A DNA stretch of 64,000 bases, from NCBI GenBank assembly GCA_002344895.1, contig DDUR01000053.1, positions 1 to 64,000 of the forward strand. The letters are read 5' to 3'. Each line of letters begins with the position of its first letter. Within the stretch, counting starts at the first letter, position 1. This document shows positions 27,786 to 37,905 of this stretch, piece by piece. The position numbers and the translations under genes were made by a program. The notes beneath the pieces were generated by a model. That model made no database searches, was not told the DNA's origin, and saw nothing but the letters and a program-made list of their open reading frames with translations. The stretch comes from Ignavibacteria bacterium UBA2333 (GTDB taxonomy: Bacteria > Bacteroidota > Ignavibacteria > Kapaibacteriales > Kapaibacteriaceae).

Positions 27786-30700
27786 TTACCGCTTGATAAC
27801 GGTCTTCATCCATTGTGATGAACCCGAGCGAAGTCGAATGAGATACGTGCCAGGTGCAGCATTGCCAAGGTCAACACGAACATCAGACTGACCATCTTCG
27901 ATGTTTGTCGTCAGTATCGTCTGCCCCGTTATTGACATGACGTCAATCACACGTGCTCCAAGAAGCGGAAGCGTAACTGTGATCTCTCGATCTGCCGGGT
28001 TCGGTGCAACGACAAATGACGCATCCACAATGTCATGCACGCTTGTCGTTGGTTCAAAGACGTAGTCTTCAGACTGCGTCGTGCAGCCATTATCGTTCGA
28101 TACTACGACCCGATATGTTCCGGCACCATCTGCGTGAATATCACGTTTGTCTGAGTCCGGAAGAGCTTCGCCATTACGATACCACGTAAATCGTGTCACG
28201 CCTCCAACTGGCGTAGCACGCAGAGTATCTTCACCACGCTTCGTGATCGTTGGTCGCACAGGCGAGCGGTTGATTTGAATCACGATCGGAGCAGATGTGG
28301 CTCGACATCCGTTGATGTCTTCAACGGTTACGGAATACGTTCCAGATTGTGTTGGCTGAACAAGTTCGAGAATGCGCGATGTGTCTCCATTTGACCACGA
28401 GAACTTTGCAAATGGACCACCCACACTCAGACGTACTGTATCTCCTGCGCAAACGGTCGTTGGCGTTTGTGCCGTAACGATAGGTGTAGCTGCAGTACAC
28501 TGCGTGATGTCAACTTCCCAGATACCACGACCGTACGTCGAAATTCTCAGTTTCTTTGTGCTTGGAATCACTTCCATGTCACTCACGATACAAACCGGCA
28601 TGTTCGTACCATAAGGTATCCACGATTGGCTCGTTACATCGCGCACGTATACTCCAAGGTCGGTGCCGACAAAAATTCTGTCCGGCGATCCTGGGACGTA
28701 CACAACTGAATTGCACGGTACATTCGGCAATCCCGAACCAGAAGCGTTCGTTACCGTGCCGTTGTTATACTCATACAACTTTGTTCCGCTAAAACCACCA
28801 ATGGCTATCCACGCTCGGCGGGCATTGCTTGGGTGGATGAAGATTTTCTGAATAAATCCACCAACACCAGAAACGTTTGTCCAATTGGTGCCACCGTTGG
28901 TGGTCAGACGCAGAGAGTTACTAGTTGCAGCAAAAATGACATTTGGGTCAGACTTCGCAACGGCAATGTGACGCAGGAAGTCGAACTGGTTATCGAAGTT
29001 AGAGATTCGTTGCCATGCATTCCCATAGTTGGTAGAACGATAGACCTGTGAGTATCCAACAAACACAAGTCCTGGACGGTCTTCAACAGTTACGATCGGT
29101 GAAACCCATGCTCCACCTTGTTCTCCTCGTTGTGATGCAACCGAAATTGATCGCCATTGAACTCCCTGATTATCCGAACGGTAGAACTGCCCGTAATACT
29201 GCGAACCATAAACAATGTTGGAGTTTTCGCCGTCAACAGCTCCATCCATTCCATCACCGCCGAGCACGTGATTAAAGTTTGTGCCATTGAGTGTCATCGC
29301 TGTGCCGTTGTCCTGCGATCCAGCAAGTGTGAGGTTCACCTGAAGATCCGTCGTTGACAAGGAATAGTATTGCTGAATCCGTAATCCCTTCGAAATGTCT
29401 CTCCACGTATCACCGTCATTTGTCGATACGGCAATACCGCCATCGTTACATGCATAGAGCACACCACTTCGGGTTGGATGATACTTCAGGAAGTGAATAT
29501 CAGGGTGAACCCAAGGCGCGCCGCCAAATCCATAACCGTGTGCAGATAGTGCCCAAATGGTACCGGTGTTCCCTGATCTCCAAATGTTGACACCACCCAC
29601 AAACACGAGGTTTGCATCTTCAGGTGAAATCTCCATGGCAAGGTCGTAGAATCCCTGTCCGCCTTGCTGAGTTGGACCGTATAACGACAATAGGTTGGGA
29701 TTACCCGATAACGTGAGTTTCTGCCACGATGCGTTTGGGTTGTCAAGCCGATACACGCCTTCAAGCCCCTGAGCACGATCCGAACCCGCCGCAAATCCTA
29801 GGGAGGCTACAGCCATGACTCGGTCCGGACTGTCAGCAGATACGGCGAGTCGAATACGATTTGCCAGCTGGATGGATCGCATGAGTTTCCACGTCTTCCC
29901 TGTGTCTGCAGACGAGAAAATTGCTGCATTTCCCGAAGACGCAAAGGTTGACGCGTAGAGGATTGCCGGATTCGTTGGATGTGCCACCAGATCACGGAAC
30001 GTAGTCGCACTCGTCGATACGGACTGCCACGTAGCACCTCCATCGGTCGATCGGCGAATTCCACCATACGTTGCCGCAACGATCGTATTGGGATCATCCG
30101 GCACCACGAAGAGACGTGACACGTGTGTGGTGTTTTCCGTTGCAAATGTCAGCCCGGTCTGACGCCATGTTTGGCCTCCGTCTGTCGACTTCACGACACC
30201 GTAACTAAACGATGGGAAACCACTTAACTCGCCCGGCAGTGCAGCATTTACGTCACCGGTCGCAACGTAGATGATCTGACTATTCGATGGTGCTATGGCA
30301 ATGTCCGACACGCCAAAGTCGGGAAAACCAGGCATGTCAACGTGTGTCCAGTTTTCGCCTGCATCCGTCGTTTTCCAAACACCACCACTTGCTGCACCGG
30401 CAAACATGACGTTCGGATTGGAACGTGAAATGTCAATCGTGTTGATTCGGCCGATTCCGTTCCATGATGAGGAAAGGCCAAGAGCTGGTCTCCCTACCGG
30501 GCCAAGTTCCTTCCATTCCTTTCCAGCTTGAACAGACTCAAAAGCCTTAATTCGGTCTTGTTGACGCCGTGCCTCGTTTAAGTAATGCGCCGATGTTGGG
30601 AACGAACCGTCTGGCATTTGTCGTGGTTCCCAGAACCATTCCCACCGACGGAACTGCTTGTTAACCTTGACTGTCCCGTCATCACCCACACGCTCCAGCT

Positions 30701-30812
30701 GGCTCTGAAGCGAGTTCCGAAGTTTAACAAAATCACCATCACCAGCCGTTACAACGGCTGTCATGGCAAACAAGGTCAGTGTCCCGACAAAGATTTGAAG
30801 TGTTCGTGTCAA
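27786..30812 (-). CDS. Secreted Asp-box (BNR/sortilin-like) propeller protein with T9SS sorting domain
   Basis: A 1008-residue exported protein. Signal peptide at about 1-24; two or more beta-propellers at about 90-760 with many Asp-box repeats (KTTDAGENW, KSTDGGQTW, RSTDGGATW, SSADTGKTW, STNDGDTW, RSTNYGNAW, TTNGGTNW); then two Ig/PKD-like domains with VCAGDTVRLSV and NGCRATSAP; and a T9SS type A tail from FVVAPNPADREITVTL to GTYLIRLRSG. The Asp boxes are structural, so this is not proof of sialidase activity. The start appears to be TTG (30812), one base after the stop of the glycosyltransferase gene, so the two are an operon; it could be glycosylated by that enzyme, which is only a guess. 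Confidence 0.82.
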   Translation of the reverse strand: MTRTLQIFVGTLTLFAMTAVVTAGDGDFVKLRNSLQSQLERVGDDGTVKVNKQFRRWEWFWEPRQMPDGSFPTSAHYLNEARRQQDRIKAFESVQAGKEWKELGPVGRPALGLSSSWNGIGRINTIDISRSNPNVMFAGAASGGVWKTTDAGENWTHVDMPGFPDFGVSDIAIAPSNSQIIYVATGDVNAALPGELSGFPSFSYGVVKSTDGGQTWRQTGLTFATENTTHVSRLFVVPDDPNTIVAATYGGIRRSTDGGATWQSVSTSATTFRDLVAHPTNPAILYASTFASSGNAAIFSSADTGKTWKLMRSIQLANRIRLAVSADSPDRVMAVASLGFAAGSDRAQGLEGVYRLDNPNASWQKLTLSGNPNLLSLYGPTQQGGQGFYDLAMEISPEDANLVFVGGVNIWRSGNTGTIWALSAHGYGFGGAPWVHPDIHFLKYHPTRSGVLYACNDGGIAVSTNDGDTWRDISKGLRIQQYYSLSTTDLQVNLTLAGSQDNGTAMTLNGTNFNHVLGGDGMDGAVDGENSNIVYGSQYYGQFYRSDNQGVQWRSISVASQRGEQGGAWVSPIVTVEDRPGLVFVGYSQVYRSTNYGNAWQRISNFDNQFDFLRHIAVAKSDPNVIFAATSNSLRLTTNGGTNWTNVSGVGGFIQKIFIHPSNARRAWIAIGGFSGTKLYEYNNGTVTNASGSGLPNVPCNSVVYVPGSPDRIFVGTDLGVYVRDVTSQSWIPYGTNMPVCIVSDMEVIPSTKKLRISTYGRGIWEVDITQCTAATPIVTAQTPTTVCAGDTVRLSVGGPFAKFSWSNGDTSRILELVQPTQSGTYSVTVEDINGCRATSAPIVIQINRSPVRPTITKRGEDTLRATPVGGVTRFTWYRNGEALPDSDKRDIHADGAGTYRVVVSNDNGCTTQSEDYVFEPTTSVHDIVDASFVVAPNPADREITVTLPLLGARVIDVMSITGQTILTTNIEDGQSDVRVDLGNAAPGTYLIRLRSGSSQWMKTVIKR

Positions 30813-30813
30813 C

Positions 30814-31830
30814 TCAGTGCGTCCCGTGATGTTCTTCTTTGTTTTTGCTTGACTCGTGGATTTGGGTATCTGTTACCGCACGACCACGACGCCGTTGGAG
30901 TGCCTTCACGTAATAACGAATTGTCTGCGGGAGAATGGCATCATGATTCAAAACACGTTTTCGCGTTGTTCCGTTCATGATGATTCGTTCAGAACGATAT
31001 GCCTGAGAACAGATTCGAGCAGCATGTTGCAGCGTCTGGTACACAAAACTGGGGTGAATTCTGTGCCATACAGCCATGAGGAGCTGCGACGTTACAACAA
31101 TGCTGCTACGCAGTATCGCACGAATCATCCCGTAGTACTTGAACTGAAATCTGAGGATCTGTGTCGTCATCAGCGCCCATCTGGCGGACATATCTGACGG
31201 TGTGGTTTGCGCGTAGTGGACGACGTAGATTGATGGTAGGTACCACATTCTGTGTCCCAAGAGTCGCAGTCGAACTGCCAGATCTTCTTCTTCTAGGTAA
31301 AAACTGTTCCAGAAGCCGCCGGCCTCATGAAACGCCGTTGTACGGAAACACACGCTACAACCTGAGAATCCAACCGTTTCTACTCCGCCCGCAGGAACGA
31401 GCTGTAGGTTCGGCCACGCTGGTTCGATTCGCTCAAAGGATTGTGTTGTTGCCTGAAAGATTTCACCGGCTACAACGGCAAGGTGTGGATGCGTGTCCAA
31501 AAACTCAACAAGGCGCGCAAACATGTCATCCGATCCCGGATGTGCATCGTCATCCGTGCGCCACAAAAACTCACCGTGCGCCATTTGAGCCGCAAGATTG
31601 AGTGCTTCGGGCCCCCGATTCTCCGGGAGATGAACGTATCTCACATGAGGAAAGTCCCGCATCACCATCTCATCCGTGCCATCTGTTGACCCGTTGTCTA
31701 CAACGATGATCTCAAAGTCACGAAATGTTTGCTCCTCGTAGTTGGACAAACACATCGCGAGCACGTCGCGTCGTTGTCGGGTCGCAATGAGAACGGAGAG
31801 GCGTATTGGCCCTGTCGGGTCATCAGACAT
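30814..31830 (-). CDS. Glycosyltransferase family 2
   Basis: A 338-residue GT-A fold enzyme with SVLIATRQRRDVLAMCLSNY, EIIVVDNGSTDGTDEM near 40-55, the divalent-metal motif DDDAH near 92-96, and acceptor-side YLEEEDLAVRLRLLGHRMWY. The C-terminal 120 residues include hydrophobic helices (MTTQILRFQFKYYGMIRAIL), suggesting membrane contact. It may add sugars to a polysaccharide, lipid or glycoprotein. The ATG lies 5 bases after TATCTTTG, with no ribosome-binding site. It is followed directly by the Asp-box protein gene. Confidence 0.85.
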   Translation of the reverse strand: MSDDPTGPIRLSVLIATRQRRDVLAMCLSNYEEQTFRDFEIIVVDNGSTDGTDEMVMRDFPHVRYVHLPENRGPEALNLAAQMAHGEFLWRTDDDAHPGSDDMFARLVEFLDTHPHLAVVAGEIFQATTQSFERIEPAWPNLQLVPAGGVETVGFSGCSVCFRTTAFHEAGGFWNSFYLEEEDLAVRLRLLGHRMWYLPSIYVVHYAQTTPSDMSARWALMTTQILRFQFKYYGMIRAILRSSIVVTSQLLMAVWHRIHPSFVYQTLQHAARICSQAYRSERIIMNGTTRKRVLNHDAILPQTIRYYVKALQRRRGRAVTDTQIHESSKNKEEHHGTH

Positions 31831-31835
31831 GTCCC

Positions 31836-31843
31836 CAAAGATA
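31836..31843 (-). promoter_or_regulatory. TAnnTTTG -7 element (TATCTTTG) abutting the GT2 start
   Basis: TATCTTTG on the minus strand, 5 bases (GGGAC) before ATG 31830; predicted leaderless or nearly leaderless message. Confidence 0.6.
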
Positions 31844-31901
31844 CGCCGTTTCAGCGGTACATTTCCCGTAGATTCGCACCATTCGAAACCCGGAAATAAC
31901 C

Positions 31902-33101
31902 ATGTACGACACGATCAAGTCCTCTCTTTCTCAAGAACTTGCGGCAATTGATGCAGCAGGACTCTTTAAACGCGAACGTATCATTACGTCACCTCAGGGA
32001 CCCGAAATTACCGTTGAAGGTACCGCCACGCCAGTTTTGAACTTCTGTGCGAATAATTATCTCGGCCTATCCTCCCATCCATCCGTTATTCAGGCGGCCA
32101 AGGACTATCTCGACTCCCATGGGTTCGGAATGTCAAGCGTACGATTTATCTGCGGAACACAGGACATCCATAAAACGCTGGAAAAGAAGATTGCAGAGTT
32201 CTGCGGCACGGACGACACGATTCTCTATGCCGCCTGTTTTGATGCAAATGGAGGTGTCTTTGAGCCACTCCTGGGTGAAGAAGATGCTATTGTCAGTGAT
32301 GCTTTGAATCATGCCAGTATCATCGATGGTGTGCGCCTGTGTAAGGCAAAACGATACCGGTATGCTTCCTGTGATATGGCAGATCTCGAGCGCCAGTTAC
32401 AGCAAGCTCGTGCCGACGGTGCTCGAAACATTATCATCGCAACCGACGCTGTCTTTTCAATGGATGGCACAATTGCACCACTTGATGTTATCTGCAACCT
32501 TGCAGACACGTATCAAGCTATGGTCATGGTTGATGAGTGCCATTCCATGGGCTTTATGGGAGCTCACGGACGTGGTGTTGTTGAACACTGTGGTGTCACC
32601 GGCCGTGTGGACATCATCACGGGAACTCTCGGCAAAGCTCTGGGAGGGGGCATAGGGGGCTTTACGACCGGACGCCAAGAAATCATCGATATGTTGCGAC
32701 AGCGTTCACGCCCCTATCTATTCTCGAATTCACTACCCCCAGCAATAGTCGGTGCTGGTATTGCCGTCATGGATTTGTTGTCGACAACAACAGAGTTGCG
32801 TGACCGGCTGGAACAGAATACGCGCCACTTCCGTGCTGGCATGTCAGCTCTTGGATTTGACATTGTGCCAGGCACTCATCCCATTGTGCCCGTCATGCTG
32901 TACGACGCTCCCTTAGCGCAGCAGATGGCCGACAGACTTCTGTCAGAAGGCATCTATGTCATTGGTTTCTTCTATCCGGTCGTTCCTAAAGATAAAGCAC
33001 GTATCCGCGTGCAGGTATCGGCAGCTCATTCGGTTGAACAGCTCGACACGGCCATCTCAGCCTTTGCAAAGGTTGGACGCGAACTCGGAGTAATTAAGTG
33101 A
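31902..33101 (+). CDS. kbl: Glycine C-acetyltransferase (2-amino-3-ketobutyrate CoA ligase, Kbl)
   Basis: PLP enzyme of the alpha-oxoamine synthase family that cleaves 2-amino-3-ketobutyrate with CoA to glycine and acetyl-CoA in threonine breakdown. The 399-residue sequence follows E. coli Kbl closely ([15 protein letters not shown] [45 protein letters not shown]), and the PLP Lys is in [10 protein letters not shown] near 244. Close Kbl identity argues against BioF or HemA. Threonine dehydrogenase (tdh) is not adjacent. It starts a plus-strand group with the hydroxyacyl-CoA dehydrogenase and the permease. Confidence 0.94.
   Translation: MYDTIKSSLSQELAAIDAAGLFKRERIITSPQGPEITVEGTATPVLNFCANNYLGLSSHPSVIQAAKDYLDSHGFGMSSVRFICGTQDIHKTLEKKIAEFCGTDDTILYAACFDANGGVFEPLLGEEDAIVSDALNHASIIDGVRLCKAKRYRYASCDMADLERQLQQARADGARNIIIATDAVFSMDGTIAPLDVICNLADTYQAMVMVDECHSMGFMGAHGRGVVEHCGVTGRVDIITGTLGKALGGGIGGFTTGRQEIIDMLRQRSRPYLFSNSLPPAIVGAGIAVMDLLSTTTELRDRLEQNTRHFRAGMSALGFDIVPGTHPIVPVMLYDAPLAQQMADRLLSEGIYVIGFFYPVVPKDKARIRVQVSAAHSVEQLDTAISAFAKVGRELGVIK
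32646..32660 (+). repeat. GGGGC-pair motif, site 7
   Basis: Two GGGGGC blocks 9 bases apart in kbl, read as GGGIGG just after the PLP-lysine segment. Protein constraint could explain part of this one. Confidence 0.55.
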
Positions 33102-33135
33102 TTCACTGCGTAAACATGACCGGAGGGCTCGCCAC

Positions 33136-33981
33136 ATGAACATTGGAATTGTTGGGGCCGGTACAATGGGCCGCGGTATTGCCGTAGCCTGCCTGTCATC
33201 GTCACATACCGTTGTGTTAGTGGACGTTCAACAAAAGGCATTGGAAAATGCGGCGACATCAATTCGATCAACACTCCAGGGAGCAGTAGACCGCGGAAAA
33301 CTTCCTGCAGATGTTGTCGACTTTGCTGGGTCAGCACTTACAACATCTACGAACGTTTCAGCCCTTAGCTCATGCGAGATTGTTATCGAGGCTATTGCAG
33401 AACGTCTTGATATCAAGAATGCTCTCTTCCAGGAACTAGAGCCCCTTGTCGCCCCCTCATGCATCATCGCCACAAACACGTCGAGTATCTCAATAACGGC
33501 ACTGGCACGTGTCCTTCGTGATCCAACAAGATTTGTTGGGCTACACTTTTTTAACCCTGCGAACATTATGAAGCTCGTGGAGGTGATTGAAGGTCGAAGA
33601 ACTCGTCCTGACGTTGTTCTTGCTTGTGTGGAGTTTGCCAAAGGACTTGGGAAAACACCGGTTGTTGCCCGTGATGTTCCCGGTTTCATCGTAAACCGTG
33701 TTGCACGCAATTTTTACAATGAATCGCAACGAATTGTCATGGAGGGTGCGGCTACGATCGAACAAGTCGATCGTCACATGAAGTCGCTCGGTTTTCGAAT
33801 GGGACCATTTGAACTCATGGACCTCATTGGCGTTGACGTAAACCTTGATGTTACAACATCGCAGTGGGAACAGTTTTACCTCGAACCACGATTCCAACCT
33901 TCACTGCTTCAACGTCAGTATGTTGACGGCGGCCTCCATGGCAAGAAGACGGGACGCGGATTCTACGACTATGAGTCGTAG
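33136..33981 (+). CDS. 3-hydroxybutyryl-CoA (3-hydroxyacyl-CoA) dehydrogenase
   Basis: NAD-dependent oxidation of 3-hydroxyacyl-CoA. It has 281 residues, with Rossmann motif GIVGAGTMGRGIA at 4-16, the catalytic region IATNTSSISIT and HFFNPANIMKLVEVI near 137, and the HCDH signature ARDVPGFIVNRVARNFYNE near 178. The short single-domain size fits 3-hydroxybutyryl-CoA dehydrogenase (Hbd/PaaH type) rather than a FadB fusion. The ribosome-binding site GGAGGG is at 33122-33127. No thiolase or enoyl-CoA hydratase gene is nearby. Confidence 0.9.
   Translation: MNIGIVGAGTMGRGIAVACLSSSHTVVLVDVQQKALENAATSIRSTLQGAVDRGKLPADVVDFAGSALTTSTNVSALSSCEIVIEAIAERLDIKNALFQELEPLVAPSCIIATNTSSISITALARVLRDPTRFVGLHFFNPANIMKLVEVIEGRRTRPDVVLACVEFAKGLGKTPVVARDVPGFIVNRVARNFYNESQRIVMEGAATIEQVDRHMKSLGFRMGPFELMDLIGVDVNLDVTTSQWEQFYLEPRFQPSLLQRQYVDGGLHGKKTGRGFYDYES
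33441..33456 (-). repeat. GGGGC-pair motif, site 8
   Basis: On the + strand GCCCC and GCCCCC blocks 10 bases apart, read as EPLVAPS in the dehydrogenase gene. Confidence 0.7.
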
Positions 33982-33992
33982 AGGCAAGTACC

Positions 33993-35183
33993 ATGTCCTT
34001 GACGTTTGACATTGCACGACGATTCAGCAAGTCCTTGCGAAATGATCGATTCGCTCGGTTTACGACTATCGTCAGCACGATTGGTGTTGCACTTGGTTGT
34101 ACGGCACTAATTGTGGCAATCAGTGTGTTACGCGGATACGAAGAAGCTATCGTAACGACAGCGGTAAAACTTGCTGCCCATATTGAGGTCCGTGACGGAC
34201 TTGGTGCACCAATATCTCAATGGAAATCGCTTGCGTCACGAATACGATCCGTTGATCATGTTCAGGATGTACGTCCAATAGTGCGTCGGGAAGCCTTGGT
34301 TCGCTCGGACAATGGACTAGATGGAACGATCGTGATGGGTACGGACGATGTTCGCTCGATTGACGCACGAGCAACACGGGGACGTGGTGATTCTACCACG
34401 TGGGCATGGATCGGTGATATTCTTGCTGCTCGGTTAAAGGTCGGCATTGGAGATACGATCATCATCTACACAGCCCGACTGTCTGGAGATGCTCCTTCGC
34501 CACGTATGCGGCCCTTCATTGTCCAGGGTATTGTTAGCACGGGAATGGCATCGACCGACGAAGGGCTTATTACCGTTCCAACGGACGTTGCACGTGATCT
34601 ATTTGGTTTTACATCCGATATGGCTTCGGCACTCGCTGTAACAGTTGATGAAACCGACAACACAAACTCAACCGCGGAAGCTCTCGGAGCCGTCATCGGA
34701 CATCGATTGTGGGCATTAACGTTTGAACAACGATTTGCCGCGATGTCATCGTGGATTGCACTTCAGAAAGAACCTATCCCTCTTGTTCTTGGCCTTATCT
34801 CAATCGTTGCCGTCTTCACCGTGATTTCTTCACTGGTGATTGCAGTTGTAGAAAAGACTCGGAGCATCGCAATCCTGCAAACGTTAGGTATGTCTCGCCG
34901 GCACATCTCAGCCATTTTCTTATGGAATGCCCTGCGTATTGGACTAACAGGGGCACTGCTTGGCACGATAACAGCAGCAGCATTCTGTTTTGGGCAGTCT
35001 ACATGGGAGTTTATTCGACTCGATGGGGCCATCTACTATGTTTCGGCCCTACCCGTGGCCCTCGACGTTATGCCATTTATCGTTGTCCCGTTGACGTCAA
35101 TTGTATTAAGTATCCTTGCGTCAATCGTGCCGATGATACTCGCTGCACGAATATCACCGGCACGCGCTCTACGATTCTCGTAA
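33993..35183 (+). CDS. ABC transporter permease, LolC/LolE-MacB type
   Basis: An inner-membrane permease of 396 residues. It has one N-terminal helix (FTTIVSTIGVALGCTALIVA, about 25-45), a periplasmic core of about 210 residues with VDHVQDVRPIVRREALV, and three C-terminal helices around 270-300, 312-345 and 360-390 (LGLISIVAVFTVISSLVIAV, LNSL-type arrangement). This is the FtsX/LolCE layout used to move lipoproteins to the outer membrane. No LolD-type ATPase gene is adjacent. It sits 11 bases after the dehydrogenase gene. Whether it exports lipoproteins or another substrate is uncertain. Confidence 0.85.
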   Translation: MSLTFDIARRFSKSLRNDRFARFTTIVSTIGVALGCTALIVAISVLRGYEEAIVTTAVKLAAHIEVRDGLGAPISQWKSLASRIRSVDHVQDVRPIVRREALVRSDNGLDGTIVMGTDDVRSIDARATRGRGDSTTWAWIGDILAARLKVGIGDTIIIYTARLSGDAPSPRMRPFIVQGIVSTGMASTDEGLITVPTDVARDLFGFTSDMASALAVTVDETDNTNSTAEALGAVIGHRLWALTFEQRFAAMSSWIALQKEPIPLVLGLISIVAVFTVISSLVIAVVEKTRSIAILQTLGMSRRHISAIFLWNALRIGLTGALLGTITAAAFCFGQSTWEFIRLDGAIYYVSALPVALDVMPFIVVPLTSIVLSILASIVPMILAARISPARALRFS

Positions 35184-35222
35184 TTCCGACGCACAGCGAC
35201 GGCCCTTGATGCGCCGATACAA

Positions 35223-35660
35223 TCAGGACGCTGGTTGCTTGCGGAACAAGATGTTATCGATGCTGTATCGACCAGGTCCGGTGAAGAACAAGATCAAGGC
35301 AACAAGGAGAAACATCAACGGTTTTTCTTGTTTCATAAACGGATCACCGGCCTGAAAGACAAAGGTGATGATCGTAAACAGCACTGAGACTGCAAGTGCT
35401 ACGGGACGTGTAAACAATCCAACAATGAGCAGTACGCCACCGGCAAACTCGATGTATGTTGCTGCAAATGCCTGGAAGTATGGCATTGGCCATCCTCGAT
35501 TCGCTAACTCCTCAGCCATCTTGCCGAATGATTCGAATACCTTCAGAGACCCATGATAGATCAGTAAGGCACCAAACACAATTCGGAGTGCCGCCATGGC
35601 AATGTCAACGCCGAATGGCCTTGTGAGAAGGGAGGAGTATTTGGTAAGCAACGGATGCAT
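35223..35660 (-). CDS. DoxX family membrane protein
   Basis: A 145-residue protein with four predicted helices (IVFGALLIYHGSLKVF, FAATYIEFAGGVLLIVGLF, PVALAVSVLFTIITFVFQ, MFLLVALILFFTGPG). It shows the DoxX pattern of a short membrane protein with GSLKVF and AGGVLLIVGLFTRPVALA. The family has loose links to redox stress and quinones. It is last in the accC-purL-doxX group, one base after purL. Convergent with the permease gene across 40 bases without a clear terminator. Confidence 0.85.
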   Translation of the reverse strand: MHPLLTKYSSLLTRPFGVDIAMAALRIVFGALLIYHGSLKVFESFGKMAEELANRGWPMPYFQAFAATYIEFAGGVLLIVGLFTRPVALAVSVLFTIITFVFQAGDPFMKQEKPLMFLLVALILFFTGPGRYSIDNILFRKQPAS

Positions 35661-35661
35661 G

Positions 35662-37905
35662 TCAGACCTGTGCTATTGATGTTGATAAAATTGCTGGAAG
35701 ACTGCCCTCCCAGACGTTGCGCAGATCGCTCACATCTTCATCGACAAGGTTACGTACAACAAACCGGCTTCCTCCTGTTGTACCAATGACATCAACGTCT
35801 ACACGCGACGTCTCACATCGACGGCGCAACTCGTCAACATGTTGAACATCTACACCAACGATGATTCGAGACTGTGATTCACCGAAGAGAAATCCGGCTG
35901 TGTGTTCGGTTGAGATTGACACGTCAATGCCAACTCCACTGCCGAATGTCATTTCTGCGAGCGCAACGAGTAATCCGCCTTCGCTGACGTCGTGAGCGTT
36001 GGTAACAAGACCATCACGAATAGCCTGTAACGTCAGTTGTTGCAGTCGCAGCTCTTCGTCCATATCGAAGTACGGCGCATCTCCGTAGATACGTTCCTTC
36101 ATCGTATGCAGGTACTCAGAACCGCCAAGGTCAGCTCGCTGTGTGCCAAGAAGTACAACGGCCAAGCCTGACGCTGGGAACGACGAACCAACAACGGTAT
36201 CAACATCATCAATCAGGCCTAACATGCCAATTGTTGGTGTTGGATACACGGCGTGCTGCTGTGACTCATTGTGGAAACTCACGTTCCCGCCCGTCACCGG
36301 AGTATCAAGAGCACGACAGGCATCACCCATTCCACGAACAGCCTCAGCAAACTGCCAGTAAACTTCCGGATCGTATGGATTCCCGAAATTCAAACAGTTG
36401 GTGACTGCAACAGGTAACGCTCCTGTACAGACAACATTTCGTGCAGCTTCAGCAACGGCAATCATGCCGCCTTTGTGCGGGTTTAGATAGACGTACCGAC
36501 TATTGCAATCCGTCGTTACAGCAACAGCTTTTCCAGGTAGTTCCTTGATACGCAGGACTGCGGCGTCACCATCTGCACGGATCACCGTGTTTGTACCCAC
36601 CTGAGAATCGTACTGCTCATAGATCCAACGTTTACTCGCAATTGTTGGAGCAGCGAGAAGCTTCTTGAGTATGCCAGTACATTCTGCTTGATGGAGTGTA
36701 GGACCATTATCAACTGGTTTACGTGTCAGTTGAAGGTATTCAGGTTCACGTTGTTCCCGTACGTAGACCGGAGCTTCGCCACCTAACACAAGCGATATGG
36801 CAGGCACGCGAGCAACCAATGAGCCGTGTCGATACACGGTTACATGTGGGTCTTCCGTTACCTCGCCAATCTGAACGAATGGTACATCCCACTTCTCGCA
36901 AATGGCGGCAGCTTCGGCTTCCCTACCCTTTTGTACAACAACGAGCATTCGCTCTTGAGACTCGCTCAGCATAATCTCATAAGCCGACATATCGGCTTCG
37001 CGTAGCGGCACCTTGTCAAGGTTGATGGTCATTCCAACACCGCCCTTGGCACTCATTTCCGATGTAGAGCAGGAGATGCCAGCTGCACCCATATCCTGCA
37101 TCCCAACAACAACACCGGCCTCGATCAGTTCAAGTGAAGCTTCAAGCAAGAGTTTTTCGGCGAATGGATCTCCTACCTGTACGGTAGGACGCATGTTTTC
37201 TGTTTCGTCATCAAACTCACGGGAGGCTAAGAGTGAGGCTCCATGGATGCCGTCTCGACCGGTTGATGAGCCCATTATGAAGACCGGATTGCCAGGTCCT
37301 TCAGCGGTTGCAGATGCCATTCGATCGGCGCGAACCACGCCAACAGCCATGGCGTTTACGAGTGGATTGTCGGTATAACAACGATCGAAGTATACTTCAC
37401 CAGCGACAGTGGGTACACCAAAACAGTTACCGTAGTGACCAATTCCGTGAACAACACCCTTGATGAGATACTTCGTCCGCTCAGAATCAGGCTCGCCAAA
37501 TCGTAACGAGTTTAACGCAGCTATCGGCCTTGCACCCATGGTAAAGATGTCGCGAAGAATTCCTCCTACACCGGTAGCTGCGCCCTGAAAAGGCTCTACG
37601 GCACTTGGGTGGTTATGCGACTCAATCTTAAAGGCCACACCATATCCGTCACCAACGTCAATAACGCCTGCATTTTCTTCACCCATCGCAACAAGCATAC
37701 GAGCACTTGTGCGTGGCAAGGTTTTTAGCTGAAGAATGGAGTTCTTATACGAGCAGTGCTCACTCCACATGACGCTGTATATGCCAAGCTCTGTGTAGGA
37801 CGGTGTCCGGCCAAGAGCTTGTACAATGTTGGCGTATTCGTCGGCCGTTAGGCCGAGTTCACGGGCAGTTTCGACGGTAACGTCGATTTCAGATACTGGT
37901 GTCAT
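35662..37905 (-). CDS. purL: Phosphoribosylformylglycinamidine synthase subunit PurL
   Basis: ATP-dependent conversion of FGAR to FGAM in purine synthesis. The 747-residue size is that of the small PurL that works with PurS and PurQ, neither of which is in the window. Visible motifs: [14 protein letters not shown] near 45, [20 protein letters not shown] near 90, [16 protein letters not shown] segment, [20 protein letters not shown] near 275 and [12 protein letters not shown] near 545. It overlaps accC by four bases (ATGA at 37902-37905). Confidence 0.96.
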   Translation of the reverse strand: MTPVSEIDVTVETARELGLTADEYANIVQALGRTPSYTELGIYSVMWSEHCSYKNSILQLKTLPRTSARMLVAMGEENAGVIDVGDGYGVAFKIESHNHPSAVEPFQGAATGVGGILRDIFTMGARPIAALNSLRFGEPDSERTKYLIKGVVHGIGHYGNCFGVPTVAGEVYFDRCYTDNPLVNAMAVGVVRADRMASATAEGPGNPVFIMGSSTGRDGIHGASLLASREFDDETENMRPTVQVGDPFAEKLLLEASLELIEAGVVVGMQDMGAAGISCSTSEMSAKGGVGMTINLDKVPLREADMSAYEIMLSESQERMLVVVQKGREAEAAAICEKWDVPFVQIGEVTEDPHVTVYRHGSLVARVPAISLVLGGEAPVYVREQREPEYLQLTRKPVDNGPTLHQAECTGILKKLLAAPTIASKRWIYEQYDSQVGTNTVIRADGDAAVLRIKELPGKAVAVTTDCNSRYVYLNPHKGGMIAVAEAARNVVCTGALPVAVTNCLNFGNPYDPEVYWQFAEAVRGMGDACRALDTPVTGGNVSFHNESQQHAVYPTPTIGMLGLIDDVDTVVGSSFPASGLAVVLLGTQRADLGGSEYLHTMKERIYGDAPYFDMDEELRLQQLTLQAIRDGLVTNAHDVSEGGLLVALAEMTFGSGVGIDVSISTEHTAGFLFGESQSRIIVGVDVQHVDELRRRCETSRVDVDVIGTTGGSRFVVRNLVDEDVSDLRNVWEGSLPAILSTSIAQV

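Noticed and set aside
27783..27802. Small hairpin CCGTTA/TAACGG near the end of the Asp-box gene
   Set aside because: Six-base stem overlapping the stop codon with no T-run; not a convincing terminator.
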